Assembly: GCF_900107635.1 (NCBI RefSeq)
Contig: NZ_FNRD01000007.1
Span: 1-64,000, forward strand
From: Flavobacterium gillisiae
Lineage (GTDB): Bacteria > Bacteroidota > Bacteroidia > Flavobacteriales > Flavobacteriaceae
Direction of reading: 5' to 3'
DNA: 64,000 nt
The notes below the pieces were generated by a model. That model was not told the DNA's origin. It worked only from the letters and a program-made list of their open reading frames with translations, and ran no database searches. Shown piece by piece: positions 1-10,600 of the stretch. Position numbers and translations under genes: made by a program. Position 1 is the stretch's first letter. Every line of letters begins with the position of its first letter.

Positions 1-45
1 TTTTAAACTGAACAAACTTTTTGTATTATTGTAATATCTTTCAAA

Positions 46-95
46 GTGGCACCATTTCAACCGAAATGGGTGGCACGGTCCGACCGAAATACCCA
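46..95. repeat. Probable right end of an IS21-type element (tandem terminal repeats)
   Basis: Two tandem imperfect units of 23-24 bp occur at 46-69 and 70-93. Each starts GTGGCAC and carries ACCGAAAT near its end. Multiple tandem terminal repeats ending in CA are typical of IS21-family ends in Bacteroidota. Here the presumed end would be the A at 95, with the element extending left out of the window. No transposase is visible, so this is an inference from the repeat pattern. The first unit also forms a hairpin (CCATTTC / GAAATGG). Confidence 0.45.
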
Positions 96-2873
96 ACCGC
101 AATTAGTTGCTAATTGTAAGAATATTGTTTTAATGTAAAATTCAATATCTGAGTCGATGTATTTAATCAATTTCGAAGCACCTGAATTTTTAATAGTAGT
201 GTAATTTGCTGTTTTTAGTAATTCTATATCAACACTTTTTTGAGAATAACGAGTTACAAATAGCTCAATCATTTTCTCATTAATTTCATAATTGTTATTT
301 TGATAAATGAAATCAAAAATAAATTTTGCGCCTTCATTATCAATATTTTTGAATTTTATATTAGTTTCTAAAATAAATTCAGTCATTTTTTTATCGTTAT
401 TGGTAAAGACTTTTAAACTTTCTATTTCAGAAATATAATTTGATATATTATTTCTAATATCTAAGTTTAGTATTGTTGGAATATCTAATGTAGAAAATAT
501 TAAATTCAAATAATTTACAGTCTTCTCATCTGAAAAATTTGACCATACTTCTTCCCAAATATTTTGATTAGGGTTTTTCCAATGTTTACAAAGTGCTTTG
601 AGAAAAGGTTGTTGGTTTTGGCTGATTGTATAAATTAAATATTCATCTATAAAATTAATAGGCTTGTGTATTTTAGTACTTAATAATGTAATGATTTGAG
701 ATAATTCTTTTTCTGTATCTTTTCTTTCTAACATATAATCTAAAAGAGAAAAATTTAGTATTTCTTCTCTACTAAAATCTGATTCTACAATATCAGAAAA
801 TAAATTTCCTATCTCTTGTAATTTAAAATTATAAGGCAATGGCTTATTGTTAGTGAAGCTCTTTAAAAAATCGTTATCTTCTTTGGTAATTGATCCAGGG
901 TAGAAGTGCGAAATATAGTGAGAATAGCTATCGTCGATATGACCATAACGTATGAGATAATTAATTAATTCAATATTTTGGATTTTGTAATCGACTTTTT
1001 TTTCTTTTGTAATTATCATTTCTTTTCCGTCAATTTCCTCTTTTACTTTTATACTTTCTTTATATTTTAAACTACCCAAACATTTTTCAAAATATTCATC
1101 GTCTACAAGATCTTTTATTTTTTGAGTCCTAATTACTTCCTTTTCATTTTCAAGTTTTTCAATTTCCTTTCTAAATATATTTGATCTTTTTTCTTTTTTG
1201 TTTTGAATAATTTCTAACCGTTCATCATACGATCCAACCTCTAATTCCAATTTTTTAAAAGAAAGATTGCTACTATTTAATAAGTAATTTGAAGAATAAG
1301 AATTATAGGTGTAATAATTGATTTTTGTAAGTTGCGTAAATAAAATAAAATTAGATTCAATTAATAATTGACTAATTGTACATCGAATGTTATTAATATC
1401 AATACCAACAGCATTGTTATTTAAAAGTTCAAATGTTTTTATTATATACAATCTTTTTAACTCGTTTACATCTCTAAATATCTCATCCTCTGTACTAGTT
1501 ATCTTAGTCCTTTCTTTTATGATTTTTTTGTCAATTGTATCAATTGAACTTTTTATAAGTTTATAGTAATCACTAAAAACGGTATAAACATAACCTTTTT
1601 GACTATTTAAATTGTCAAAATCTGTCGGCTCAACATTTTTGTAAATCATCATTGCCAAAAGTTTCCTTTTCTCTAAATCATTACCGATTATTGTTTTATA
1701 TATTTTATATTCATTGTTAATCGAGATTAACGTTCTTTTATCTGATAAATAACGAGCAACTTGTTTGATAAAAGATTTTGGTATTCCATCTTTATTGATG
1801 TCTATTTTATCTAATAATTCAATACTAGAATTTGAATAATTAATAACGGGAATTACTGGAATAATAAAGTCAAAAAATTTAGCTCGTTCGTCTTCTTTGA
1901 AAGTATCATCTTGAACGGCATATATAAAAGTGATTTTCCTTTTAATTTTTATAGGGTCGTAATTGTTTATCAAATAGTTGATTTCACGTAGTTTTATGAA
2001 TATTTCAGTATTTTTGAATCTATCCAAATCTTCAATAAAAATAACATTGAAAGAGTTTCTTTCGAAAAAATATAAAATTTCATCAATTTCATTTTCAAAA
2101 TTAATACTTTTTTTATCATCTCCATTTTCGATTTCTGTATCTTGAAAACTAAATTTGGTAAATTTAAAATTTAAAATAAATCCCATTGTTTTATACAGCA
2201 AATACATAGTTCCACCTAAAAGATATAGTGTATAAAAGAGATTACAAATTTTAGAATAAAAATTAAGAGAAAAGTTTTTTGAAAATTCAATTAATAAGTT
2301 TGGTTTTGAAAAATATGCTAGTGAAATTAACCAGAGAAAAATAAAGAAGGCTTTTGTTTTTACATTTTTTTGATTAATAATTCGTTTAAATCTTGATTCA
2401 GGAATTTTGTCTTGCTCAACTTTATAAAACAGTTGTTTAAGGATACAATACTCAATCTCTTTTAGTTGGTGCTCTTTTTCATCAAAAGTTGCTAAAGAGA
2501 TATTCAAGTATTTATTTTCTATGTGTTTGCTTTCAAATGTTTTTAATATTGAACTCTTACCGGAACCATATGGGCCTGTTAAAGCCACATTTTTAGTGTT
2601 TAGATTATCAATTGCGTATTTTATAATTTCGCTGTACTTGTCATCTTTGTCGTCCAGTGTTATAGGTGTGAAATCTTCAAAATTTTGAGAATTTGTAATT
2701 TTACTTTTTTGATTTAATTTTATATACCATTTATTAAATAGTTGAATGGCAAATAGTATTATGCTGATTAATGAATTTTTTAATGTCTCTTTAAGTTTCA
2801 CTATACGCTTATTTATTTGGCTAATATGCACTAACTTATTTACTTCAGAAATTAATAAAACAAATACATTCAT
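57..2873 (-). CDS. YobI-like membrane-anchored P-loop ATPase, probably 3'-truncated
   Basis: This is a 938-residue protein with a Walker A motif GPYGSGKSS near residue 101 and a Walker B-like FIEDLDRF near residue 280. Two hydrophobic segments lie between them (about residues 177-195 and 210-235), as in YobI/KAP-type NTPases whose ATPase domain is interrupted by membrane helices. The C-terminal two thirds is charged, helix-rich and not recognised. The last 12 residues (WVFRSDRATHFG) and the stop codon are encoded by repeats that look like an IS21-type end, so the natural C-terminus is probably missing. The gene stands alone, with dispersed repeats on its 5' side. KAP-like NTPases are often found among mobile or defence genes, but no such function is shown here. 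The ATPase assignment is firm; the role is unknown. Confidence 0.75.
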   Translation of the reverse strand: MNVFVLLISEVNKLVHISQINKRIVKLKETLKNSLISIILFAIQLFNKWYIKLNQKSKITNSQNFEDFTPITLDDKDDKYSEIIKYAIDNLNTKNVALTGPYGSGKSSILKTFESKHIENKYLNISLATFDEKEHQLKEIEYCILKQLFYKVEQDKIPESRFKRIINQKNVKTKAFFIFLWLISLAYFSKPNLLIEFSKNFSLNFYSKICNLFYTLYLLGGTMYLLYKTMGFILNFKFTKFSFQDTEIENGDDKKSINFENEIDEILYFFERNSFNVIFIEDLDRFKNTEIFIKLREINYLINNYDPIKIKRKITFIYAVQDDTFKEDERAKFFDFIIPVIPVINYSNSSIELLDKIDINKDGIPKSFIKQVARYLSDKRTLISINNEYKIYKTIIGNDLEKRKLLAMMIYKNVEPTDFDNLNSQKGYVYTVFSDYYKLIKSSIDTIDKKIIKERTKITSTEDEIFRDVNELKRLYIIKTFELLNNNAVGIDINNIRCTISQLLIESNFILFTQLTKINYYTYNSYSSNYLLNSSNLSFKKLELEVGSYDERLEIIQNKKEKRSNIFRKEIEKLENEKEVIRTQKIKDLVDDEYFEKCLGSLKYKESIKVKEEIDGKEMIITKEKKVDYKIQNIELINYLIRYGHIDDSYSHYISHFYPGSITKEDNDFLKSFTNNKPLPYNFKLQEIGNLFSDIVESDFSREEILNFSLLDYMLERKDTEKELSQIITLLSTKIHKPINFIDEYLIYTISQNQQPFLKALCKHWKNPNQNIWEEVWSNFSDEKTVNYLNLIFSTLDIPTILNLDIRNNISNYISEIESLKVFTNNDKKMTEFILETNIKFKNIDNEGAKFIFDFIYQNNNYEINEKMIELFVTRYSQKSVDIELLKTANYTTIKNSGASKLIKYIDSDIEFYIKTIFLQLATNCGWVFRSDRATHFG

Positions 2874-3524
2874 AATTATTCAATAGATTAGATTTATTTT
2901 TTCTTGAAAAAATCGCAGTGTAGCTTATTTTGTTATTTCTTCGTGATTTCTTCAAAATTACAAAATTACAACCAAAGATTTTTCTTTCTTTTTTAAAAGT
3001 AAATTTTAGATTTCTTTCGCTACCGCACAAATTCTCTCGTATAGCACATAAGGTTAAGCAATAGGATAAAAGTCACTGCGAGGAACGAAGCTGTCCCATA
3101 AAAAATGTAACTTAAAGCTAAAGAAATCTAAGGGTTGAGTTTTGTCGCGGTTATGCTTTGAGTGATTGCTTTCCTGCAAAATCGGGACAGGCTGTTCGTC
3201 GTAATGACAATTCGTAATACCGTTATTATGAAAATTACCCGTGATTAGTAGCCCTGATGGGAGCGGCATCTCCCGATTTAATAAAACAAGGCTTTTTAGC
3301 CGTAGTTTTTATTATTCGGGAATACAGCGGACAGCAGGAGGGGAAGTTCTTGAAAATGACTGTTGTCTTGCTCCTAAAAATTAAATAAATCAGCGAAATT
3401 TTCTATAGAAAACGAATTAGTCTGAAGACGTTTATGTTGGTAATTTTCTTAAAATTATTGTAACACATTTTGATTTCTACACTCTTATTATAAAAATGGA
3501 TTATTTCTTATTTAAAATATAACT
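2874..3524. other. Gene-free interval holding dispersed repeats
   Basis: No convincing gene is visible. Positions about 3069-3225 match a common Bacteroidota intergenic pattern (starting near cactgcgaggaacgaagc and ending near cgtaatgacaa). Positions 3249-3338 are a copy of a repeat seen again at 22666-22752. The last 100 bases before 3525 are AT-rich and should hold the promoter of the downstream peptidase, although I could not pick out a clear TAnnTTTG box. Confidence 0.5.
3249..3338. repeat. Dispersed intergenic repeat, copy 1
   Basis: It starts tagccctgatgg-agcggcat and ends atacagcggacagcagg. The 22666-22752 copy shares both ends and most of the middle. Internal segments can pair (cccga / tcggg). 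It is not coding, and the same end motifs are frequent in flavobacterial intergenic DNA. Confidence 0.6.
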
Positions 3525-4829
3525 ATGAAAAAAATTGTTTTAAGTGGTCTTGTACTTTGTTCTAGTTTGCTGGTTCAGGCGCAATCGATCGATAAATTGA
3601 TTACTGTAAAGAAGGTAACCGAGATCGAGAAAGTACTTGCGGCTGATGATATGCAAGGACGCAGAGCCTTTACACCGGGAATTGATAAGGCTTCGGGATA
3701 TATTGAATCGCAGTTCAAGAAAATAGGCTTACAAACCTTTAATGGCGCAAAAGATTACCGACAAGAATTTTCTATGACGGAATCCAAAAGGAAGAGTCTG
3801 GATATTCAAATTGACGGAAAAGCGATTGATGCGGGGTCGATGATTTCGTTTTCATACCAACCTCAAGTTTCTTTTACAGAGGATAGTCCTATTGCGGTAG
3901 TGAATATTAGAGCTGGAGATACTTTTGGTCCTAAGTTTTATGAGTATTACCAAAGTGATAAAAACTTATTGGTTTTGGTAGATGAGTCTTTTAGAAAGAT
4001 ACTTCCTAATATTCAACACATGGGGCAAATGGCGGCGACTCCTGGAAAAAATACGGTTGTGTTTGTTTTTGGACCTACTGAGGCGACGCATTTTTCGATT
4101 GAAGCGACTAATACGATTACAACCAATAAACTAAATAACGTGGTTGGGATGTTGAAAGGGAAAAGCAAACCTAATGAATATGTTGTGTTTTCAGGACATT
4201 ACGACCACCTGGGCGTGGGTTCTCCCGCAGAAGGAGAGCAACACGATGCTACTGATTCTATTTATAATGGCGCCAATGATGATGCTGCAGGAACAACTGC
4301 CGTAATATTACTAGCGGAGTATTTTAAGAAAATGAATAACAACGAACGTTCCATAATTTTCACTGCTTTTGTAGCCGAAGAATTAGGTGGCTATGGTTCT
4401 AAGTATTTTTCGAAACAACTAGATCCAGCGCAAGTTATGGCGATGTTCAATCTTGAAATGATAGGAACAGAATCGAAATGGGGTAAAAATTCGGCTTATA
4501 TTACTGGTTTTGAGAAATCAAGTATGGGAGAAATTCTTCAGGAAAACTTAGAAGGATCAGTTTTTAAATTTTATGCAGACCCTTATCCAGACCAACAATT
4601 GTTTTATAGATCTGACAATGCTACTTTGGCAAAGTTAGGAGTTCCGGCACATACGATTTCGACTTCAAAAATGGATAATGAACCGAATTATCATAAAGCA
4701 AGTGATGAAATTGAGACTTTAGATATGAACAACATGACCGAAATCATTAAGGCCATCGCGATTAGTTCGTCAACTATTGTAAGTGGAAAAGATACGCCTA
4801 CGAGAGTGGATACGGCTAAGTTGAGGTAA
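3525..4829 (+). CDS. Exported M28-family zinc aminopeptidase
   Basis: The protein has 434 residues, starting with a Sec signal peptide that ends near VQAQ. The zinc-ligand motifs of peptidase family M28 are present in order: GHYDHLG near residue 224, NGANDDAAGT near 249, EELGGYGS near 285, NLEMIG near 308, and a C-terminal histidine in NYHKASDE. The region before residue 200 is the usual variable/PA-like part. It probably acts in the periplasm or at the surface, removing N-terminal residues from peptides. It is a single plus-strand gene followed by a hairpin (4868-4932). Assignment is by motif; substrate specificity cannot be read from the sequence. Confidence 0.9.
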   Translation: MKKIVLSGLVLCSSLLVQAQSIDKLITVKKVTEIEKVLAADDMQGRRAFTPGIDKASGYIESQFKKIGLQTFNGAKDYRQEFSMTESKRKSLDIQIDGKAIDAGSMISFSYQPQVSFTEDSPIAVVNIRAGDTFGPKFYEYYQSDKNLLVLVDESFRKILPNIQHMGQMAATPGKNTVVFVFGPTEATHFSIEATNTITTNKLNNVVGMLKGKSKPNEYVVFSGHYDHLGVGSPAEGEQHDATDSIYNGANDDAAGTTAVILLAEYFKKMNNNERSIIFTAFVAEELGGYGSKYFSKQLDPAQVMAMFNLEMIGTESKWGKNSAYITGFEKSSMGEILQENLEGSVFKFYADPYPDQQLFYRSDNATLAKLGVPAHTISTSKMDNEPNYHKASDEIETLDMNNMTEIIKAIAISSSTIVSGKDTPTRVDTAKLR

Positions 4830-4867
4830 TAAAGAGTAAGCGGTACAACAAGCTGTATGCACCTCAT

Positions 4868-4932
4868 AAACCATTAAGAGATTAAGAAAATTAAGCAATA
4901 GAACTTAATAAAACTTAATTTCTTAATGGTTT
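4868..4932. terminator. Hairpin with T-rich tail after the M28 peptidase gene
   Basis: AAACCATTAAGAGATTAAG pairs with the CTTAATTTCTTAATGGTTT arm over 19 bp with one mismatch. A run of T residues (TTTTTATTTTTTTG) follows on the plus strand. The same arm sequences recur at 5887-6058, so this is also part of a dispersed hairpin family. Confidence 0.5.
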
Positions 4933-5277
4933 TTATTTTTTTGTAAAATAGAACTTGATTATTATTTAATATGTCTGTGCATACTTAATTTTCTAATTTT
5001 AAAAGGCATGTCGATTTTACAGAGTTTTACGGAATAATGATAACTGATCTGCAGAAATCTTTAAAATCTGCGTGCCATTTTTTTTAATCCTCAAAGCGGA
5101 CAATTATATTATTTTAAATCTATTGATGATCCAGTTGGTAGATTGATTGCGAGTGTTTCTCGACTCCGCTCGAACGGACAATAGATTCATGTGGGAGATA
5201 GTATTTTATTATTAAGAAGCAGTAGAATACCATTTAATCTGCTAATTTTTGATTGTTTTATGATTCGTTTTTAAAAC
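4933..5277. other. Gene-free interval with common flavobacterial repeat fragments
   Basis: No ORF of quality is seen. Fragments such as ctgcagaaatctttaaaatctgcg (about 5050-5077) and tctcgactccgctcgaacgg (about 5158-5177) look like dispersed intergenic repeats. Confidence 0.35.
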
Positions 5278-5826
5278 TTAACCAAGATCTACTTGTACTT
5301 TGTATTTATTCGAACTTACAATAGATTCAATTGATCCAAAAGTAGCGATACTTCTATGTTCTTCTCTTTCTTTTCGCAAAGCGATTTGCTTCAACGCATT
5401 TTGAAAACGGTTTACTTCTTTTATGTTGGTTAAAATAAGTCCAGGAACGGCAGCGTTTTTTCCGCTACTGTCTTTGGAAACCATGGTAAAATAAGAAGAA
5501 TTACAATGATTGACAGTTCCTGTTTGAATATTTTCAGACTCAACACGAATACCCACAATCATAGAACTGTTTCCCACATAATTGACACTGGCTTTCATAG
5601 TTACCAATTCGCCTACTTCAATAGGTTTTAAGAAATTCACGGTATCTACAGAAGCTGTAACGCAATAATTCCCACAAAATTTAGAACCACAAGCAAAGGC
5701 AATCTGATCCATTAGAGATAAAATATAGCCGCCATGAATTTTCCCGCTAAAGTTGGTATGTGAAGGCAACATTAGTTCAGAAATTGTGATGTGTGACGCA
5801 CTTACAGGTTTAAAAGTTGTATTCAT
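5278..5826 (-). CDS. Acyl-CoA thioesterase, hotdog fold
   Basis: The 182-residue protein has a hotdog core: SELMLPSHTNFSGKIHGGYI, then LMDQIAFACGSKF, FLKPIEVGELV and a VNHCNSSYFTMV strand. This matches the YciA/BFIT-like acyl-CoA thioester hydrolases, cytoplasmic enzymes that release CoA from acyl-CoA. The conserved asparagine-to-HGG segment (NFSGKIHGG) holds the catalytic region. The gene stands alone and is bracketed by the 4868-4932 and 5887-6058 hairpin repeats. Chain-length preference is not evident. Confidence 0.88.
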   Translation of the reverse strand: MNTTFKPVSASHITISELMLPSHTNFSGKIHGGYILSLMDQIAFACGSKFCGNYCVTASVDTVNFLKPIEVGELVTMKASVNYVGNSSMIVGIRVESENIQTGTVNHCNSSYFTMVSKDSSGKNAAVPGLILTNIKEVNRFQNALKQIALRKEREEHRSIATFGSIESIVSSNKYKVQVDLG

Positions 5827-5886
5827 GTTGTTATTGATTTATTATAATATAAGGGATTATGAACCACCAAAAATAAATGATTATTA

Positions 5887-6058
5887 ACCATTTAGCTATT
5901 AAGAAAATTAAGAATTTTGACAAGATGAGATTAAAATTTCCAGATGATGTTCGAGCGTAATTATAAAGCGTAATAAAATCAACTCTTTAGAAACTAATTA
6001 GAGATTAATAAAATAAGCTTCTTTACTTAATGACTTTTAATTTCTTAATGGTTTTATT
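5887..6058. repeat. Pair of arms related to the 4868-4932 hairpin
   Basis: The left arm (from 5887, aaccatttagctattaag) and the right arm (to 6058, ttttaatttcttaatggttt) are imperfect inverted copies of the arms at 4868-4932, here about 100 bases apart. They sit between the thioesterase promoter region and the end of the rubredoxin-type gene and may act as a loose terminator for the latter. Confidence 0.35.
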
Positions 6059-6092
6059 TTAAATGTTACGAAAGGATTACTTCCACTCTAAA

Positions 6093-7532
6093 TTAAACAG
6101 CATCTAATTTCTCCCCTTTTAATTCGATGAAATTCGATTTTGGAGACTCACATAGAGAACAACAATAATTTTCGGGTAGATCTTGAAAAAGTACTCCTTT
6201 TTCAATTCCCTGAACAAGGTCTCCATATTCTGAGTTATAAACCGTAAGACAGTCTTGGCATTGGTGGACCTCTTGCTGTACTTTTTCTTTTATGGTCGTT
6301 GTGGCCGAATCCTCTTGTACTGAATTCCCTAATTCCTCAAAATATTTCTTACTTAATTCAATCAAAATAGTTGGCAATTCCAGTTTGTCGACATCTTGCG
6401 CATGAACAATATATTCTCTGCTGTTTGGGTCAAAATGTTTGGCGTATAATACATTAAAAGTGTCTCTGATTTTAATGGATTCTAAATCTTTAGGCAAGCC
6501 GTTTTTTTCGACCACAATAGAGGTGAAGTAATGCCCATCGCGATTGTATTCGGATATTCCAAAAGTAAGTCCATAGGTGCTAATGTCAAATTGGTCTAAG
6601 GTACGAACCAGAAATGTTTTGAGATTCAAAGCCCATTCTACGGCTACTGGTAAATGCCAGTTTAGTTCTAAAAGAGAATGTCTGATATTGATTCCTTTTT
6701 TACCTAAGAACTTCTCCCAATCTAGTTTTCGGTCTTTTGGGATCCCCTTTACGATAAATGATTTCCAAGGCGTGATACATATTTTACCTATTTTACATTC
6801 GAAGCATAAATCGCACATTTCTTTTAAAAACTCTAAATCATACAGGTTATTTCTCCAATACAAGCCTAGCCAATATTGATCAATCCCCAATCGGTTCATG
6901 CCTTCGTAATAAGGAAAAGGGTAGAAGGGAACGTTTAACGGTTTGTCTATAGTTCTGTTATTGGTGTCTAAAGCTTCGCTGACCAAACTAAAAAGCATGT
7001 CTATTCCGTGTGATTCTTCTCGAACCAATTTTTCGATTTCGTAATATATTTTCGAAATATCCCAGCTGTAGATTAAAACGGGATACACTTCCATGCGTTC
7101 CCAATTTGGCATTCTGATATATAAAAACCAATAGTCTTCATGCTCAGAAGCTATGAAGTTGATATGCCCTGTAAATAAAGGAACTAACTGCTGTTTGGGA
7201 TCTGTGATATTGACTTTTAAATCGGGTTGCTCTTTAAATTGTTCTAATACATACAGGAATTTATTTCCCGTTAGCCAAGAGGTATTTCTAAAAATATCGG
7301 TCGAAACATAAGAAGACACAATGTTATTCCCGCTTTTTTCATCTGGAAAAACAAAGTGATGTTTGCTAGTTTTCTCGGGATCAATATTTTTAAACACTTT
7401 CGGAAAAATGATATCTTGTCTGGATCCAAAGGAAATACTATCTAAACCTTGGTCCGAAGCTAAATTTACAATATCACGTAATTCCCCCGGTGAAATAACG
7501 CCTCCTTTTACTATTAATCTTGTTAGTTCCAT
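6093..7532 (-). CDS. NIR/SIR half-domain protein with C-terminal rubredoxin domain
   Basis: The 479-residue protein begins with LIVKGGVISPGELRDIV, typical of the ferredoxin-like half domain of nitrite and sulfite reductases. A cysteine cluster follows near residue 240 (CDLCFECKIGKIC). It ends in a rubredoxin domain: CQDC near residue 425, then GDLV, LPENYCCSLC and KSNFIEL, giving the two CxxC knuckles of an Fe(Cys)4 site. The canonical siroheme pattern (Cx5C plus Cx3C) is not obvious, so an electron-transfer or accessory role in nitrate/nitrite reduction is more likely than a full reductase. It lies 77 bases downstream of the nitrate reductase gene on the same strand and probably shares its transcript. 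Confidence 0.7.
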   Translation of the reverse strand: MELTRLIVKGGVISPGELRDIVNLASDQGLDSISFGSRQDIIFPKVFKNIDPEKTSKHHFVFPDEKSGNNIVSSYVSTDIFRNTSWLTGNKFLYVLEQFKEQPDLKVNITDPKQQLVPLFTGHINFIASEHEDYWFLYIRMPNWERMEVYPVLIYSWDISKIYYEIEKLVREESHGIDMLFSLVSEALDTNNRTIDKPLNVPFYPFPYYEGMNRLGIDQYWLGLYWRNNLYDLEFLKEMCDLCFECKIGKICITPWKSFIVKGIPKDRKLDWEKFLGKKGINIRHSLLELNWHLPVAVEWALNLKTFLVRTLDQFDISTYGLTFGISEYNRDGHYFTSIVVEKNGLPKDLESIKIRDTFNVLYAKHFDPNSREYIVHAQDVDKLELPTILIELSKKYFEELGNSVQEDSATTTIKEKVQQEVHQCQDCLTVYNSEYGDLVQGIEKGVLFQDLPENYCCSLCESPKSNFIELKGEKLDAV

Positions 7533-7540
7533 CTTTCTTT

Positions 7541-7603
7541 AGTTTACAGTGTTCAGTAAATTAGTGTTCAGTTATTGCTTATAAACTGACCACCGATCGC
7601 TGA
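7541..7603. repeat. Short intergenic repeat between nitrate genes
   Basis: GTGTTCAGT occurs twice (about 7550 and 7571), and an ACTGACC motif also occurs twice (about 7587 and 7600), between the rubredoxin-type gene and the nitrate reductase gene. It resembles common flavobacterial intergenic filler. No promoter box is recognised. Confidence 0.3.
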
Positions 7604-7609
7604 CCACTA

Positions 7610-10600
7610 TTATTTACACTTAGCTAAAATTTCTTTTACTTCGGTTTTACAGCTTCCACAGCCTAATCCCGCACCTGTTGATTTACATAATTCGGTGAAA
7701 TTAGTGGTTCCGCTTTTTATGGTTTCTTCAATGTTTCCGCTTCCCACTTGGCTACAAGAACAAACTAATCTTCCCAGAACTGGTTTAGCACTTGAGGTTC
7801 CTCGAAGTAGTAAATCTCTCTTATCAGATAATTCAATTTTGCTTTCGATCAAGTTTTTGAATTCTGGAAACTCATTTTTATCTCCCATCAAAATGGCTCC
7901 AACCAATAAATCGTTTTTGACGATACATTTTTTGTAATAGCGTTTCTTTAAATCCGAGAATACTATTTCCTCATAAGAATCGTCATTTTCAGGAATCTCC
8001 ACTTGGCCAATGCTACAAAGATTGATGTCTTCAAGTTTTAGAATATTCATCAAAACCGAACCTCGATAAAAACTGCTGATATCACCACCCAAATAGTTGG
8101 CTAGTACATCCGCTTGTTCCTCGGCTGCTGAGGTGATTCCGAATAATTGATTATTGTACTCGGCTATTTCTCCAATGGCATATATGTTTGGATTTGAAGA
8201 TTGCAAATATTGGTTTACCTTAACACCGCGACCGCAGGAAATACCAGCTTCTTTGGCAATTTCTATATTCGGAATGGTTCCAATGGTATAAACGATGGCG
8301 TTAGCGGTTATGATTCGGCCACTTTTTAAACCAATTTCAATTTCGTTTTGATTATCAGTTTCGAATACCGTACTCACTTCATTGTCAAAATAGATTTGGA
8401 TATCTCGGAGTTGTACTTCTTCGGCCAATAATTTACTCGAAATACGATCCAGTTGACGTTCCATTAAACGGGAAGCGCGCTGAATAATCGTGATTTTTAC
8501 TTTTTTATGTTTTAGTGCTGCGGCTAATTCTAATCCTAATAATCCACCGCCTACAATGACCACATGTTGTTCGTCTGGAGCTAAATTGGTATTGTCTAAG
8601 TAATTTTTAAGTCGGTCCGCATCTTCTTTTTTTCGAATAGTAAAACGTCCCGGTAAATGTAATTGTGCGTTTTCAGGAACAAAAGGCCTGCTTCCAGTAG
8701 CCAATATCAAAGAGTCGAAAGTATGGACAACGCCATCACTGCCCAGAATTGTATTTTCCGTCGTATTTATAGCATCAATAGAAACTCCCGTTTTCATAGT
8801 AATATTTAACTTCTTTAACGAGTCTTCCTTTATTTTTAAAAGTTGTTCCCAGGAAAGTTCAGCCGTGACATATTCTGGCAATAAAACCCTATTGTAAAAC
8901 GGGTTTTCTTCATTCGAAAATACAATAATTTCATCAGTTGTATTGATTTCTCTATAGTTTTGGATGAATCGGAACGCTGCTGCTCCGGCGCCAACGACCG
9001 CAATTTTTTGAAATGGTTTTACGTATTTTGCTACAGAAACAATGGTATATTTAAAATCGGGTTCTTTAGAGATGGGATCAACTATTGTATTAGTAACATT
9101 ATTGGTTCGGTTTAAATCATTGTCGAGTTGTTTTCCCCAGTGCATTGGTAGGAAAACAACTCCTTCTTTTATCAAGTCGGTTACTTTTGCTTTTACACGC
9201 ACATTTCCTTTTGTGCTGGTTACAACAACAATATCCCCATTTTTTATAGAAGATTTATAGGCATCAATAGGATTTATTTCAAGAAACGGGCTCGGGATAT
9301 GCGTCATCAATCGAGACACTTTTCCAGTTTTTGTCATCGTATGCCATTGATCTCTTATTCGTCCTGTGGTAAGAATAAACGGGAATTGATCGTTCGGTTC
9401 TTCAGATGTGTTTTCTAATGCGGTTGGGATATTAAAAATTGCTTTTTGCGAAGGCGTATAAAATTTTTTGTCGGTAAATAAACGCGGCGTTCCAGGATGT
9501 CCATAATCAGGAACGGGCCATTGAAAAGTACCTTCGTTTTTTAATCGATTATAATTTAAATAAGAAATATCCATATTCGTGTTTCTTGTCATCTGACAAT
9601 ATTCCTTATAAACTTCTTCGGTGTTATTGAAATTGAAACCGTTGAAATTCATTTTTTTAGCAAAACGCAACAGAATTTCCACATCCGAAAGTGCTTCTCC
9701 AGGAGCGTTGATTCCTTTTGGCAAATAAGAGATCCTTCGTTCCGAATTGGTCATAGTGCCTTCCTTTTCTAACCAACCCGCTGCGGGTAATAATAAATCA
9801 GCATGTTTAGCAGTATCGGCATTATGAGATATTTCTTGAACGACAACAAATTTGGCATTTTTTAAGGCTTTTTCCACTCTTCTAGAATCAGGTAAACTGA
9901 CTAAAGGATTGGTGCAAATTATCCAAATCGCTTTCATTTTTCCAGATTCAAGAGCACCAAACATTTCAGTAGCCGTAAGTCCTGGTTTTTCTGAAATTTC
10001 GTCTACGCCCCAAAAATCAGCTACTTCTCGACGATGCTCCGGATTAGCCAAATCCTTGTGAACGGCTAGTAAGTTGGCCATTCCGCCTACTTCTCGTCCG
10101 CCCATAGCGTTGGGTTGTCCTGTCAAAGAAAAAGGCCCAGATCCAGGTTTTCCTACATGACCGGTTAGTAACGACAAATTAAGTAGAGCCGTGTTTTTAT
10201 CTACACCAACCGCACTTTGATTCAAACCCATTGCCCAAAGGGACATAAACCCCTCTGACTTTCCAATCATATCAACAGCCAATTCAATTTGGCTTATCGG
10301 AATACCGCACATTTTTGACGCTTTATCTAACGAAGTAGCAAGAACAAGGTCTTTGTATAAGTTATAATTTTCGGTATGTTTTTTAATAAATTCGATATCG
10401 CTATAGCCTTTTTCGATTATTCTTTTTGCCATAGCATGGTAGAGAATAATGTCGGTTCCAGGAGTAATTTGTAAATGTAAGTCGGCAGCAACAGCGGTAT
10501 CCGTTTTTCGAGGATCGATAACAATTACTTTTACTTTTGGATTTTTTTCTTTGTGTTGCTCCAGTCTTCTAAATAAAATTGGGTGACACCAAGCTGGATT

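Noticed and set aside
2845..3030. 61-codon minus-strand ORF overlapping the ATPase start
   Set aside because: No family, no ribosome-binding site, overlaps another gene and continues in AT-rich DNA.
3054..3269. 71-codon minus-strand ORF in the repeat region
   Set aside because: It lies inside dispersed repeats and looks like chance.
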